64,000 bases of DNA from Leptodontidium sp. MPI-SDFR-AT-0119 (GCA_020726505.1 JAHLEZ010000035.1:1-64000); one strand, 5' to 3'. Counted from the first letter of the stretch, positions 35,401-47,992 are shown. Translations and numbers: made by a program. Notes: generated by a model not told the origin, from the sequence alone.

Positions 35401-36382
35401 TATCTTTGATGATCTTCAATACTGCTTCGATTGGTAGAAGACAGAACTCCGACAGAAAAAAACCACAACCTTCATCTCTTTAGGGAATCATTGGCATTAG
35501 TAAATGAGCTTCGTATTTCGTCGCCGTGGGAAACCACCAACTGTTTGATAGTAAAATTTGGACAATGATTTCAATAATATATATATTACTTCCCAAAGCC
35601 AGCTTTTCCCCTTTCTATTCACCAGTCTCAACTCTTAAGTAAATGAGGAAGTGCAATGCCTACCTACGACAAAGGTGACTGCGTCGGATTTGGACCACCC
35701 CCCACATGATGTGCGAAAGTTGTGCTATGTAAAGGCCGGCCTGCAAGCACCATTACAGAAGGTACGGCAACTCATGACTTGCACAAGCTTGCTTCAGCTT
35801 ATAGTTTATACACTAATAAGGCAGAAGGGGTAGCTACCTCTCGCTTGTTAGCCAAGGAAACAGAAATAAAACTCTATTCGACCGCCCAGCTAAATACCCT
35901 TGATTGCAAGCGGTTTCATACCACCGGGTATTTTTAGACAAGAGTTTCTAGAAAAGCTTAAATTTAAGCATATTCTGATCTCCTCCTGGTGTTTGTTTCC
36001 GATGTTCAAATTCAGTCTGCTGAAGTCCTCACGGCTTCGCAGCTGTTAGCATTCAAGACACCTAGGCAGCAATTCGAAGTTTTAAATGTTTTCTTGGCCA
36101 CGTATTCATCAAAGATAAAACTTACGACAGTTATTAATCATGAGATTTTACAATCGGCAAATAATAAGATCTTTTTTTTTAAGACGCCCCCAAAGCAGTT
36201 ACACTACAAAACGAAGGCAATTCCCCAAAGAGGTCTGACGTACACAACGAAAACACAAGTCCGACCCAGGGACCATCAAGCTTAAACCAACCGTCACTCA
36301 ATCAATGCTGGACAAAATTAATCCATCATCTTGATTTAATTGGAGCGACTAACTCACCCACCGACTTGAGAATCATAATCGC
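35401..36382. other. AT-rich intergenic region
   Basis: Short frames at 35651-35833, 35722-35937 and 35989-36285 (+) have no recognisable domain. An oligo-T run is at about 36173-36180. Nothing else supported. Confidence 0.45.
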
Positions 36383-36765
36383 TTATGGGCAAGCCCGTCC
36401 GACCTTGCCGCTGATGGAGCAGCAATCAGCATCACACTGCGCTGCTGTAACGCCTTGGTTGCGGCACATGTCGGCGATGTAAGGAGCTGTTCCACACGCG
36501 TCTGGATCCATTCTGTGTTGGTTCTCGCAGCCGCTCAACCCGTTATCTTTTCCTCCCCAGCAGCAATCCCTAAGGTTGAAGTGTTAGCGGTTTGTGGCTC
36601 TAGGATGAACGATATTTTCATTACTTACTGGCCAGCAGAGCACTATTTCCTTGTCAGTTGTGTTGAATGATGTCCTTGGTCGTGGTGGAATGTTCTACTT
36701 ACAGCAAGTCCGGTTTGCACGAAGGCGGCCATGAAGGCAGTGACCAGGAGAGTGTTGAATTGCAT
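36383..36765 (-). CDS. Small secreted 10-cysteine protein A (effector-like)
   Basis: Predicted 87-residue secreted protein, too fragmented to appear as one frame. Exons: 36765-36703, 36642-36629 (only 14 nt) and 36569-36383. The signal peptide is residues 1-21 (MQFNTLLVTAFMAAFVQTGLA) and the first intron falls exactly after it. The mature part has ten Cys: CSAGQDCCWGG, then single Cys at SGC, DAC and DMC, then QGVTAAQCDADCCSIS, and a final ACP. It is a clear paralog of the divergent gene at 38095-38480, sharing Cys spacing, the GQDCCWGG core and the QGVTxAQC end. Ten cysteines could form five disulphides, as in apoplastic fungal effectors; that role is inference. I do not recognise a named family. 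Splicing is supported by reading-frame closure and by the paralog. Confidence 0.8.
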
Positions 36766-38094
36766 GTTGAAGTTGGTGAACTGGAGTTGACAGGGTTGTT
36801 GGAAAGCTGAATTTGTGTGTGAAGACTGGAATGTGTTGGAATGAGTGAAAAGACAGTTGAAATTGTTGAGGTGATAATGGATTAGTCTGGAGATGGGACT
36901 CAAGCAGTTCTTATGCATTTTCTTGCCTCCCACAAAAACATAATTTCAAGAGATCCCCAGTTCTTCACCTTCGGCCCTCGCATCATGCTGGAGATTTGTT
37001 TATCCCGAGACCAGACAGCCGATCGCCAAGGCATTCGATGCCAGCAAAATCGGAACTCTTCAGGTCTGAAACACCAAAAAGATTCATCTTGAGTGGTTGA
37101 AGAACACTATACTCTTAACTGTGCCTTAGTTGGATATTTTCCAATGCTTCCATGATTTACCAGAAGAACTGTAGACAAGGACTACGCTCTGCGTACCTGT
37201 CGAGCATCACAAGACCAGACGAACCTTAATTCTTCAGCCGTTTCAGATTTCATGATACGAGTCCCAACTCGTATCTTTTTCGTTTTTCTCGCGAGATGTC
37301 AATCCTCACGAATCATGGCCCAAACGAACTCTAAAAGGTGCCAAGGTGGGAGCAGGCACTCAAACACAAGTTTAAAAATAAACGAAGCTCCACAATTTAT
37401 TCAACAGTCACGAAGGCCCTGCGATATGCAATTATTTCACTCATGCCATGAAAATACCAAGGTAAAGAAAGCACTGAGCATTCGCAACGTTTCTTGGTGC
37501 AATCCAATTAATTAATTTGGAGGAAGGTTTTCGTAACCTGTAGGGTAACTTCGCCGCTGAGGTTGATGCTTGTGCTGTACAATCCACAAACTGCAAGGTC
37601 ATGCGAGCAGCGAGCTTTTCGGGTGTTACATGAGCTTGAACCTGGCCTGTGTTTATTTTCGACTCACCTCCAAAGATTGTGTCCAAGCATGACAGACGCT
37701 CCCTTGAAATTCCATCAATCTACTCACCGCCATCGAATTTCGTTCTTTACACAAAACACCGGATAGTTGAACTTTCCAAATCGCTTATATTTCAAACTCA
37801 GGATGAGTTGTCACACATACAGATTTGACTTGGCAGCTTCCTTCAGAACCCATCTCAAATAGATCCAACTTTGGGGTAAGTTACTCGTGACAACGATTCA
37901 GGTAACGAAGTTGATCCTCTCGACACATATCGTCCTTCTCTCTTACTTATAAGTACCTGCCGGTTTCCCTTCACTTTCATCTTCACCACTCACATCCTTA
38001 TCATCGTCTTCATCCTCATCTAACAATCATCACTTTCAATTTACCCTCGATTACATTAAGTCTCTCACTTCAACAATCCCAACAGTCCACCAAG
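36766..38094. other. Shared divergent promoter region of the two Cys-rich genes
   Basis: 1329 bp between the start codons of the two paralogs. A TTATAAG element at about 37947-37953 lies roughly 145 bases upstream of gene B. No gene is supported here; a frame at 37441-37686 (-) has no domain. Confidence 0.45.
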
Positions 38095-38480
38095 ATGCAA
38101 TTCTCAACCATCCTCATTACCGCCATGGCCATCTTTGTTCCCTCTGCCTTAGCCGTAAGAACACTCTCCCACTGAACACCCCAGTCTCCGAGTTAAAATA
38201 ACATACAGTGCAACCCTGGCCAAGACTGCTGCTGGGGAGGGGAAGCGGGTGGATGGAAAGGCTGCATGAACCAGCACAACAATATCTTGATCGAGGATCG
38301 TGATGCTCGTTGCGAGCAGCTCAAGCCGGACTGGTGCTCCAACCAAGGAGTCACTGAAGCTCAATGCGTAAGTTTTTCCACTTTAAAATATCGCCGACAA
38401 AGTAATTGGACTGACAAATTTCAAAATAGAAAGCCGATTGCTGCTCGATTAGCACAGGCTTTGGGAAGGCGTGCCCATAA
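38095..38480 (+). CDS. Small secreted 10-cysteine protein B (effector-like)
   Basis: Predicted 89-residue secreted protein. Exons: 38095-38154, 38209-38367 and 38430-38480. The signal peptide is residues 1-20 (MQFSTILITAMAIFVPSALA); intron 1 follows it directly in phase 0, as in paralog A. The mature chain begins CNPGQDCCWGG and ends KADCCSISTGFGKACP, with single Cys at KGC, ARC, DWC and AQC between, ten in all. It lacks the second intron of A within the Gln codon, but has a different intron after AQC. The middle loop is slightly longer and more charged than in A. Secretion and disulphide-rich fold are inferred from sequence. Role in host interaction or antimicrobial activity is speculation. 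Confidence 0.82.
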
Positions 38481-39135
38481 ATCAGAGAATTTCAATGGAT
38501 TGACAACTTGGTGGGGCTCGTGGTGACTGCAAGGCTTGATATTTACTGTTTTTGAATCCGTTTTACGTTTCCATCGGAGAGTTACAATCGTTTCGTATGA
38601 TGTTACTCAGTAGTTATACTTTGAATCTAAAGCGGATAGCCCAGCCTTAACTATATCTTATCTTCTTCTGAACTGTGATAATCTGTATTATATCTTCTTT
38701 TGATAATTAAAACAGTGGCTACTACTTTGTTATATCTTTATATGATTGTTTCTAATGAGATAAATACAAGCAGTAAATGAACGGGGGATGAGAGTTCACT
38801 AGAGGAGGGAGACATCAAAAACTTCTTTGCAATGTCTATTCCATACCAAATGGAGTATGTTAATAAATTGAAGAATACGAATAAGCAGCTTAACTTTCCC
38901 ACGTGTCCATTGTTGCTATAACGGACTTGCAGGCTTACAAGGTCTTACCTACTAAATTCACTTCGCACTTGGAATCAGGCGATACACGCGTTTAGCGAAT
39001 TAGTTAACTAGCTCACTTGTCGCTACTTTATCGCATTTTAATCTTCCTTAGAATCCGAAAGACGCACTTCTGAATTGCGACTTCTTTTCTCCACCTCGGA
39101 CCATCACCACTCGAGCTCCAGTTCGGTATCAAAAT
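38481..39135. other. AT-rich intergenic region, no gene seen
   Basis: 3' flank of protein B and 3' flank of the aldo/keto reductase gene (convergent). TATATCTT-type AT-rich sequence around 38650-38750. Confidence 0.5.
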
Positions 39136-40246
39136 TCACCGTGAAGCGCGGTCGCTCCCTTGGCGCCTATCATCTCCATTGGCCCTCAGAATCCCCGTAC
39201 GACCCCGCACAGGATCGCTTTTTCGGCCCTCATCCAAATCCACAACTCCCTTAAACTCGGCCATAAATGCCTCCCACACCTCCATATTCCCCTCACTCTC
39301 ACCCACCCACCTCTTAATCATCTCAAGCCCCATAAGCGTATCCCTCATCCTCCCCTCGTCCTTCGTCCCACAAAGCGGACTAACCCAACCCCCCAAAGCC
39401 CTCAAAGCAGCAAAACATGCAATCTCCCTACTAACACCTACCCTTTTCCCAAACTCCTCTAAGATCCTTCCTTTCCCATCCAAATTATCCAGACTCCCCC
39501 ACAGCATTCCCCAAGGTGCGTACGCAATGCCCATCTCATGACAATAAGCCCTGACGTCTCGATCCCATGGAACTAGTGGGTGCGGTAAGCCGGGTGTGAA
39601 GATCGGATTCGGTGTCGTGTCGCGCGTGAACCTGTTTTGGACCGTGACTGGTTTTACTGTGGCGGTTTCGTAAATGTGGCGTAGGGAGATGAGATCGATG
39701 TTTGAAAGGCCCAAAGAGCGAACTTTGTCTGGGGTGAGTGATTCCATAGCCCTGTAGGCGACAAGTGTTTCTGCCATAGAGGGATAGATGGAATGCAGTA
39801 CAAGACAATCTATGTACTCTGTTCCGAGGTTGACGAGAGACGAGGTCACTGACTCGATGACTTGGGATGCGATTGGAGAGGTTGTGTCATAAGGATACAG
39901 CAATGGATCTTTACCCGTTTTGTAAGGCGAGAATTTTGTCTGGATCTGTTTTTGAGTATTAGTCTCAGAGATATAGAAAATTCAGAGCTTAAGACATTAG
40001 ATTTTGAAAACCCACATAAAGCTCCTCTCGAGTACAAACACCACCCGCAATTGCAGCTGCGATGCCCTCGCCTACCAATGCCTCCCGATACGCCCCTTTA
40101 GCGCCCGCAGTATCGATAGCTCGGAATCCTGCTTTGAGCGCAGCTTCGACGAGGGGTGCTGTCTTTTCGAATTTGAAAGCTGTCCCATAGATTATCTCTG
40201 GAAGGCCTTGATAATTTGAGACTGGAGAAATCATTATTTCTCTCAT
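39136..40246 (-). CDS. Aldo/keto reductase
   Basis: NAD(P)H-dependent oxidoreductase of 346 residues with an aldo/keto reductase TIM barrel, probably cytosolic. Exons: 40246-40016 and 39945-39136, with a 70-nt intron. The catalytic tetrad is present: Asp in AIDTAG, Tyr in GAYREALVG, Lys in IQTKFSPYK directly after the splice, and His in DCLVLHS. Later strands show SLGLSNIDL, TVQNRF and AYAPWGML. The fold resembles D-arabinose 1-dehydrogenase-like members of the family, which is a tentative placement. The ATG at 40246 gives a short extension; an in-frame Met four codons on (MISPVSNYQGL) also suits. C-terminal residues after FMAEFKGVVDLDEG are low-complexity. The substrate is unknown and neighbours do not suggest a pathway. 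Confidence 0.88.
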
Positions 40247-41105
40247 AGGATTATGTCACAGTACGAGTCATTTATCTTCTGCCCAGCTATCTATGTATCC
40301 TTTGCACTTAAAAGCCTTCTGGGTTATAATATGAGAGACCCGGGGTTTAATCAGTGAAAAATGAAGGTTAAGGAGGAGATTATGTCGGGAGAACTAGCGA
40401 CTTATATAAGAGAGTGGGAAGGATGGGGCTGTGCCGTGCACTCGCATAGGTCAAAAGTGGGCATATCCATATCTGGAAGGTGGTAAGATGTGGCTTTTAT
40501 TTTTTTATTTTTTTTATCGCCGATCATTTAACAGCGACGTAGGTTCTTGTCATCGCCACGTTGAAGCTTCGGTAAAACTGTTTTCCTTTGTTTACATAGA
40601 ACGGACCCTAAGCGGAACTTGGCAATGAGGAAGAGCCGTGGGGAATAATTAGTGGGTGGGAATGAACGCTTGTTTGTTCAGTGTTGATGTATTGGGTACA
40701 GCATCGATTGCCATGCCATGACTGTGCAACGTGATGATCAAAAATGATGACGTATCAGGGGACCATTGATGGACAAGTGAGGCTTCAAATAATGAGCCCG
40801 GAGTGTCATCTGGTGGCTTGTCTACCATTTCAATTGGTTCATTAGGCTGGAAGATACTGTGAAGGTATTTTTCTGATTGCCATTTGTAGAATACCCAACT
40901 TGTGCTGGGAACAGAAATGCTTGAAAATCGTTGAGCCCATGAGCGGTGATGTTGGGACTTCCACCAGCGAATTTTGCGGTAGAGTGCTTCGAGACGGACA
41001 TGTCAAAAGACAAATAATTTTCATCATACCTAGGCCTGGAATTCAATCCTCCGTAGATTACTTTCATGTCATCTCATTGCATTGGAGTCGCTTGTTGCTT
41101 GTCGT
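40247..41105. other. Intergenic region
   Basis: Upstream flank of the reductase and 3' flank of the Zn2Cys6 gene. An 81-residue frame at 40822-41067 (-) reads YLSFDMSVSKHSTAKFAGG and might be a terminal exon of the regulator upstream, since a GTAGGT donor-like site occurs near its stop. I could not find a good acceptor, so it stays unassigned. Confidence 0.4.
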
Positions 41106-42863
41106 CTATCGTGCAATAACAGCACCTACCTGCTCCAAAGTAATGCCTGTGTAGACATAATAATCTACCGTCTTCCGTCTGATCACTGTATCGAATGACG
41201 TAGCAGACGTGCGTTGCTGGCACTGGACTTCTACAGTCCGCTTCTCAATATCAATATCGAAATTCGTTGTCCGTATCCGAGCCCATCCAGGAACCCTTCC
41301 TCCGTCAATGTAATCCTCCTCGAAGCCCCTCAAGACCTCAATCACCAAGCCAGCAAAAACACTATCCCATACCCCCTCTCTCCGCGGGAATGTCAACAGC
41401 AAAGCGATAACTCTCCGACGTAGTACTGGATCCCGGCATTTATGCCCTGTAAACCACAGGGGGATGATCACGCCTGAATCGAAGCAAAACTTCGGGACTT
41501 TGGAAGCCGGGGAACAGTTCAGAAGTGCCTCGGAGAGATCCACGATATCTCTGTAGATGTGATAATAAGCATCGAACGCCATTTCATCTTGCGCAAGTGA
41601 TTTGATGGTTCCCATGTAAGTAGCTTTCATCTGCAGTTCGAGCGTGATGCAAGCTTTCTTCTGATCGAGATCTTTGAATTCAGCCCCGTTTTTCAATGGG
41701 GCGAATGCTGCCATCCATTGGTGGAGACTATCTGTTAACACCGCTTGTGCCTTGATAACTTCCGGTGGAATTGGTTCACTAGCAGCTCCAGGAGTGTAAG
41801 CGCCAGTTAGGCTGCCTTTTCGTGCGATCCGGGATAAACCTTGCGAGACAAAAGTCACCGCGAACCTCACAATCAAGCCGTAGAAATTTCCAGCTTCACC
41901 AAGACTGATGAAAGTAAGTGGCATTTTCTGGAGACTTTGTGGCACGTCGATCTTGAGGGGTGGAAGTGATGTGGGTGCCGATGGTTGAGGGGGCCGATTC
42001 TTGGCTGGTGGTCTCAACTGGATAGAAAGTCGAGTGAAGACATGAGCCAAGACGTTCTCGTCATCACTGGGTTTGGGCGCTGGAATTTCTTTCTGTCGTT
42101 CTTTCCACTCCATCAACAACTGCGTCCCAATTCTGATTTGCTGCACTGCAACCTCATGGTTCCCAACCCACCCCTCAAACGAAAGAATGACTAGACAAGT
42201 CATCAAAGCAGTGCGAAAATCCCTTCCACCTTCCAACTGTGCATATTTGATCGCTTTGGCATACTGCTGGATTGCAAATTGATAATGGTGACTGGCGGTA
42301 TTTCCAAAGTCACGACGCGCTGCATCACGAATATGTCCTTGAGACCTGACACGAGAAGTCATGTCAAGTGCCCCCAACGCAACAATAGCGTGACGGATCG
42401 CATCCCTAGCTTCGCAGGCTTGTAGAAACATCAACCTTAACCTGCCCATCTCCACATTGGGAAATATCTCGTATGCAGTATTCTTGCTAAATATCGTAAA
42501 GCACATTGATTCTTCATCGCTTTCGAATTTAGTTAAGGAAGGCGCGGCATAGGGAGTTTGGTGGGTTCGAATGTTGTGGAACTTGGGCAGCAGTATCGCT
42601 TTTGGTCGTTGCACTACACTTTTGGCACGCTTCGGCAGTGGGTAGCCATCACACTGGACGCCGAATCTGATACATCGCTTGCAAAACGGCCGCTGCTCGT
42701 CACATTTCACCCTTCGGTCTCTGAGGGGGGAGATTGGTGAGTACGTCTGTATGTCCATTTGAAGGCTTGCCACTTACTTGCATGTTAGACACCCACTCTT
42801 CACTTTGGGATGTGAGCGCCTGCTCCCATGGGACTTCTTAACCACTGGCTCCGTGCGATGCAT
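41106..42863 (-). CDS. Zn2Cys6 transcription factor
   Basis: Fungal binuclear zinc cluster regulator of 566 residues, nuclear. Exons: 42863-42778 and 42720-41106, with a 57-nt intron inside the zinc cluster. Joining the exons restores CLTCKDRRVKCDEQRPFC, then KRC and GVQC, a perfect C-x2-C-x6-C-x6-C-x2-C-x6-C cluster. A basic segment (SRRSHPKVKSG) precedes it, and LPKRAKSVVQRPK follows as linker or nuclear signal. The central region (ACEARDAIRHAIVALGALDM) matches the fungal-specific regulator type that follows short Zn2Cys6 domains in many filamentous ascomycetes. Without exon 1 the cluster would lack its first two Cys, which is why the ATG at 42863 is used. No nearby biosynthetic cluster is visible, so the targets are unknown. 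Confidence 0.9.
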
Positions 42864-43593
42864 ATTAAACTTGAAGTTGTTCCGTTGCCTTTATTTCCAC
42901 TAACCAGAGACATATTTGAGGAGTTGAAAACATCAAGACTTTAGGCACAGGATGGTTGTGGATGAAGTTTTGACGGGATGTCAGAAATAAGCTCATCTAA
43001 AAAGCGGGTAGGCTAACTAATTAAGGTTACTCGGCCCGCAAAGGCTGCCCGGAGCTGGAGCTAATTTACAACCTCGCTTCGCCCTCATCTAGACTTTCCT
43101 CCGTAGCCATCATCATCAATGACTAGTAAGGTATCATGCGGAGGGCCTTCACATCCCCTTGAACGTTATTCTAACTATAATTCACATAAGTGTTCTATTG
43201 GTGCCTTCCCGCCCTTGTCTTGCTCTCGCCTGAGCCAGCTCAGACCATCATCACACTACTGTCAACTCAGCTACCTCATCTGGCAAGCCTTTCTAGAGTT
43301 GGAGTGAAATATACACGAAACCTGACGCCTACATTCCAGGAAACATGTAAGTCAACTGCGATGTTCTTGGCCATGTCTATTTAAACGACTGCGGATGATA
43401 CAAGCGATTGTACGCTTGAACAATAAGATGTTTGCTGGACCAGCGATAGGGCTGACCCGAAGAAGTCCCGAGCTGAAATGCATCTACACTTGAACCGACG
43501 ACACGCATCATCCATCGACGGCGTTAGGCTCCGCTTCCCGCATTAGCTACCGTATATCTTCTATATTATCATTTATTCTCTCTGTAGCACAAT
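42864..43593. other. Divergent promoter region
   Basis: 5' flanks of the Zn2Cys6 gene (-) and the HET gene (+). Short frames at 43119-43384 have no recognisable domain. Confidence 0.5.
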
Positions 43594-46219
43594 ATGAGCA
43601 GCCAGTGGATACCACAGAGGAACGATGACGGTGGGTCTTCCACAGCTTCAATATTTGAAGACTCCTCCACCACTTCACGACTATACTCCCACAGTATCTT
43701 AAGATCACCATCGTGGGTCTTCACGGATCATGACCAAAGTTCTCTAGTCTCAGAGCCAGCAAGCTCGTCCCCGTTACCAACAATCCAAGTCTCACGAGCC
43801 GCAAATAGCCTTCAGAAACTAGTCACAAAGAACACAACACGAAAGACACCTCAAAAGGTCCCATTACAACCACCGCCACTTGCAGACTCTACAGATGATG
43901 TGGACTTCATGGGTTACCATCGGCCTCCCGCAAGACTTAAAGCTGTGGATATAAGGGATCCTAATGCGCTGTCTATGTCCGGATATAGGACTGAAATTTT
44001 CCTGGATCAGGAACTTCACACGATCGCAGAGAAGATATGGGATTGGATTGATTGGTTGTGGATGAGGAGACGAAATTGCAAGGTTTGCGTGAACGTTATT
44101 CGTGCTTTAAGGACCACCTACTGTTCAAGGACCGAATGGAACGCAGGTGAGAAAGTTTGTGAAGTACAAGGGCTTTTGCCGAGTGTTAATTCGTGTGGAC
44201 TGTGTGCGGTGCTTTTTGGAAGTTTGAGCGCTTCAGAGCAAAGAATGATTACTAACCACAGAAAGTCGTGTGGACTCAACTGTCTGACAACATTTGTTTG
44301 TACGTCAATATGGAGAAGTGGAGAGGTTGAAGTATCTTTGCGATTGGAGCACACGATGGACACCTATCCCCTCAAAGCCGAACTGCAACTGTTTCGACGA
44401 TCTGGTAAGTGCATTCACTAATTACAAAAATTTGGAACCCTTATTGACACTTATCCAAGACTTTAAGCCTTTTGACTTGTCCAAAACATCTGTTCTCCGG
44501 CATTTGGGATATTCCACAGGCTCCGCGCAAGCCTGGGCAGCTGCCTTCAAATGGCACCGAGAATGTACAAGAGGCCACAAAGATTGCAGGCGTTCTGATC
44601 CAGCTTACCTACCCTCTCGTCTCATTGACGTAGGCAAACACTTCATGCGATCCCCTCGACTCGTTCTAGCATCTGAACTTGAGCGTGGCACTAAATACGC
44701 CACATTAAGTCACTGTTGGGGTCATTCCATGCACACTCGTCTCCTATCGAGCAACCTTGCTTCGTTCCGAAAGAGACTCCCCTGGGGAGACATGTCCAAG
44801 CTGTTCAGAGAGGCATTCGCAGTGACCCGCTTCCTCGGTCTTCGCTACCTATGGATCGACAGTTTGTGTATTATGCAAGACTCCGCCGAGGACTGGGCCC
44901 AGGAGTCGAGTTCAATGAGCAAGGTTTACTCCAGTGGATACTGTAATATTGCGGCAACGAGCTCTCATGATGGTTCAGAGGGGCTTTTCCAGCGCCGCAA
45001 CCCTCTTGCTATACGACCTACTAAAATACCTCTTACGTGGCAGGACACTAAATTAGGTAAACGGTACTGGGCTGTAAACACTCAAGTGTGGCAAAACAAC
45101 GTGGAGCGCGCTCCCTTGAACCGTCGGGGATGGGTTTGTCAGGAACGCCTACTATCCCCACGCACTTTGCATTTCGGAGTGGACCAGCTATATTGGGAAT
45201 GCCGTACTGAAACGAGTTGCGAGTTTTATCCAACCGGCTTGCCACATGTCGTTCCCGGTGTAAGCAAGACTAAGACTCTCTTTACCAAAATAGAGTCTCA
45301 GTTCCTGGATACTTCGACAAGTGATGACACTATAGCCGCTTACGGCTATCAGCTCTGGGGAGAGATTGTGGAAAAATATTCCCGCTCGACCCTTAGCTTT
45401 GAGTCGGACAAACTGGTCGCGATTGCAGGGTTAGCAGTTGAGATACAGCGGATGGTGAAAGACGAGTATTGCGCCGGATTATGGAGGAAAAACTTCTTGG
45501 CTCAACTTCTGTGGAGAGCCCATCCCGATGAATCAAAAGTGAGCGAAGACAGTGTTTCTGGACCCAAAGTCTTGGAGTACATAGCCCCATCTTGGTCCTG
45601 GGCATCGATCCAATGCCCAGTCGAAGCAGTATATTTCGACCCCGAGCTTCACCACCCTGTGGCTGAGATTCTTGACATCGATATCCATCTCGTAAATCCA
45701 GAAAATGCGTTCGGTGCTCTCAAAGATACAGCAGTGAAAATCCGTGGCTGTCTCGCTAAGGCAGTGTTGATGAAACGAAAAGGGAATCCCAGACTCCATT
45801 TCTCTCCAAATTCTGCCCAATATCTCCGCTGGATACCCGAATCATCGAAATCCCCACAAAACTCAACGTGGTGTATCTCTGGAAACCAACGCTCAAATTC
45901 GCGCCTCGGTATTTACCCAAACACGGTAACCTCTTTTCAAGACTCAGCCCATATAACGGCAAAGGGATCAGATGGATCGCTCTACTTTCTACTTCTACAA
46001 ACCACGCGGTGGAGCTCGTACGCGGGATTGATTTTAAGGCGGCGTGGAGAGGATCGCACAGTATTTGAGAGGTGGGGGAGTTTTCAGACGAATAGCATCG
46101 AAGACCCCGAGCTTTTTCAACAACAGTTTGCGAATTTCGATGATGGGTGTTTGGATGAGGGATTGGATTTTTGGGAGCACGAGGATGGAAAGTTTCGGTA
46201 CGATGTTACTATTGTTTGA
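43594..46219 (+). CDS. HET-domain protein (heterokaryon incompatibility type)
   Basis: Intact 856-residue HET-domain protein. Exons: 43594-44404 and 44460-46219; the intron carries a cactaatta branch-like site. An N-terminal region of about 145 residues is Ser/Thr-rich and likely disordered. A Cys-bearing segment (RNCKVCVNVIRAL, NSCGLCAVLF) follows. The HET core contains YATLSHCWG, LRYLWIDSLCIMQD, MSKVYSSGYCNIAATSS and RGWVCQERLLSPRTLHF, the standard motifs. HET proteins trigger cell death or incompatibility on non-self recognition in fungal fusion, but most members are uncharacterised. No NACHT, WD or ankyrin module is fused to it. C-terminal residues are less conserved and an additional intron there is possible. 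Confidence 0.87.
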
Positions 46220-46572
46220 AAGTCTAACCCCGCCTTCCCCAGGTTCAAGCAAACCGGATTAAGTAGCAACAAATCCAGAGACGAAGGACGGACTAAAACA
46301 ATTTTGGGGGCAGTTGACCAGCGGCTGGGAAACACCTGGTTGGAATATTTTTGAAATTGGATCATAAATTGTTCCTTCCCGATGCTCTCACCGAGCATTC
46401 AGCCGTAAAGGGATGCTGTTTCGCTTACAGCTTACGAACCATGGGGTTGGTGGTGGCTATGCCAAGGGACACCCCTGCCTTGTTGCAAGGCTACAAGAGA
46501 GATTCTTCTTCTCACACCAGAACTTTCCTTTCAATCTCTTCTTAATGGGATTTGAGCACCGCAATATACAAG
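46220..46572. other. Intergenic region
   Basis: 3' flank of the HET gene and 5' flank of the ankyrin gene. Nothing recognised. Confidence 0.45.
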
Positions 46573-47951
46573 ATGTCAAGACCATATTTCTCGAAGGGTA
46601 CTACAATGTGCTTTGACTACAGTGCTGAAGCGCACCGGTATCAGGATATCAGCAGCGAGGAATATCTTGATCGTATGCTTGCTCATTTGCAAGGAGTTCG
46701 ACATCCTGAGGATATTTCACCTGCAACAAAGATTTTGGATCCTTTGAGCATGACCATTCGGAATTGTGTGGTGGCTTTAAGGAATTCGACTATCGCAAGT
46801 AAGTCAATGTCGAATTTAATTTCTGAATTCATTTCGTTACGGTAGAAACGGATGTCGAGAAAGTCGCCAGAAGAATCTAAATACACCGATGAGCTAAATC
46901 ATTCTAAGATACAGATGACATTAAGTCTCTCTTTCTCGAATCATGGACTGGCAAATTGAACAATGTGAAGCTGCAACTGCACACCACTCTGCACCATCTA
47001 CACGTCTTCGGAATAGTCAGTCACATATTCGAAGCTCTTCTCTGTCTTGCATGCCAGACGTCCAATTCCAAGCTCTTGGAATATCTAACCAGCCTTACCG
47101 AACACATGTCCATGCTTTCTGGGTCCAACCTTCGCCCTCTTCAATCAGCTATAAGGGACATGGTGCCGTCCGTTGAGCTTTGGAAAATTCTTCTGGATTG
47201 CAAACTGTATTTCTACGGCCTTCCCGATGCGATCTTCGACCCAGATACAGAACTGTCCTGGCCGTTGCCCATTTCGAACGATAGTGGCTATTTGAAGGCC
47301 TTGTCACACGAAAGACGGCTTGATTTGTGGGCTACCCAGGCCCTGGCAAACGACCTCCCCGCCATAGAATTACTCCAATTTCTGCTCGACCGGGGCTTCA
47401 CAGTGACGGAGGAATATGTCAACGCTGCTGCAAGAACCATGAGTTCCTCATTCATCCGATTCCTCGTCTCCAAAGCCACCATTCAATACAAGAACAGCTA
47501 TGGCTTAATGAATGCAATAAGCAACTGCCACAGTGCCCAAATCATCGATGTATTGATAGATGCCGGCATGGACGTCAACTTCCAAACCCCAACGCCGAAG
47601 TGGAAGGATCCCTTTGATTTTCGAGCTGCGAACGATACTGCTTTGCACTCTGCAGCTGAGGCAGGAAAATTGGACGTTGTGAGGCTATTACTTGAACGAG
47701 GGGCAAAGAGGGACCAGCAGGACGAGTATAGACGAACGGCAGAAGTTATTGCAGCGCAGGGGGGATTCAATGATATTGTGGAGCTTCTGCGGAAGTTTGA
47801 GCCAATGCTGGGAAGATATATGGTTGATGTTGAAATCCATGAGCTATGCAAGTGCGGTGATTTGGAATCTGGACAGCATCGAAAGAATTTGATATTCGTG
47901 GCGAAGAAAGCCTTAGAAACAGGGTTGTTGATTGATTTTGGAGAAGATTAG
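46573..47951 (+). CDS. Ankyrin-repeat-containing protein
   Basis: Predicted 420-residue protein. Exons: 46573-46798 and 46915-47951. The splice joins NSTIA to NDIKSLFLESW. Ankyrin-type repeats are clear in the C-terminal half: DTALHSAAEAGKLDVVRLLL with ERGAKRD, then AEVIAAQGGFNDIVELLRKF. More divergent helical repeats precede them (AIELLQFLLDRGFTV; IIDVLIDAGMDVNF). Ankyrin repeats mediate protein binding, so partner and role are unknown. The start is uncertain: the ATG at 46573 is the first in frame, but another (TTMCFDYSAEAH) follows at 46606, and an upstream exon cannot be excluded. It sits between an intact HET gene and a HET fragment on the same strand. Confidence 0.7.
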
Positions 47952-47992
47952 ACTCATGCCACTGCTTCACTCTCTATGGTTAGCGGAATTCC

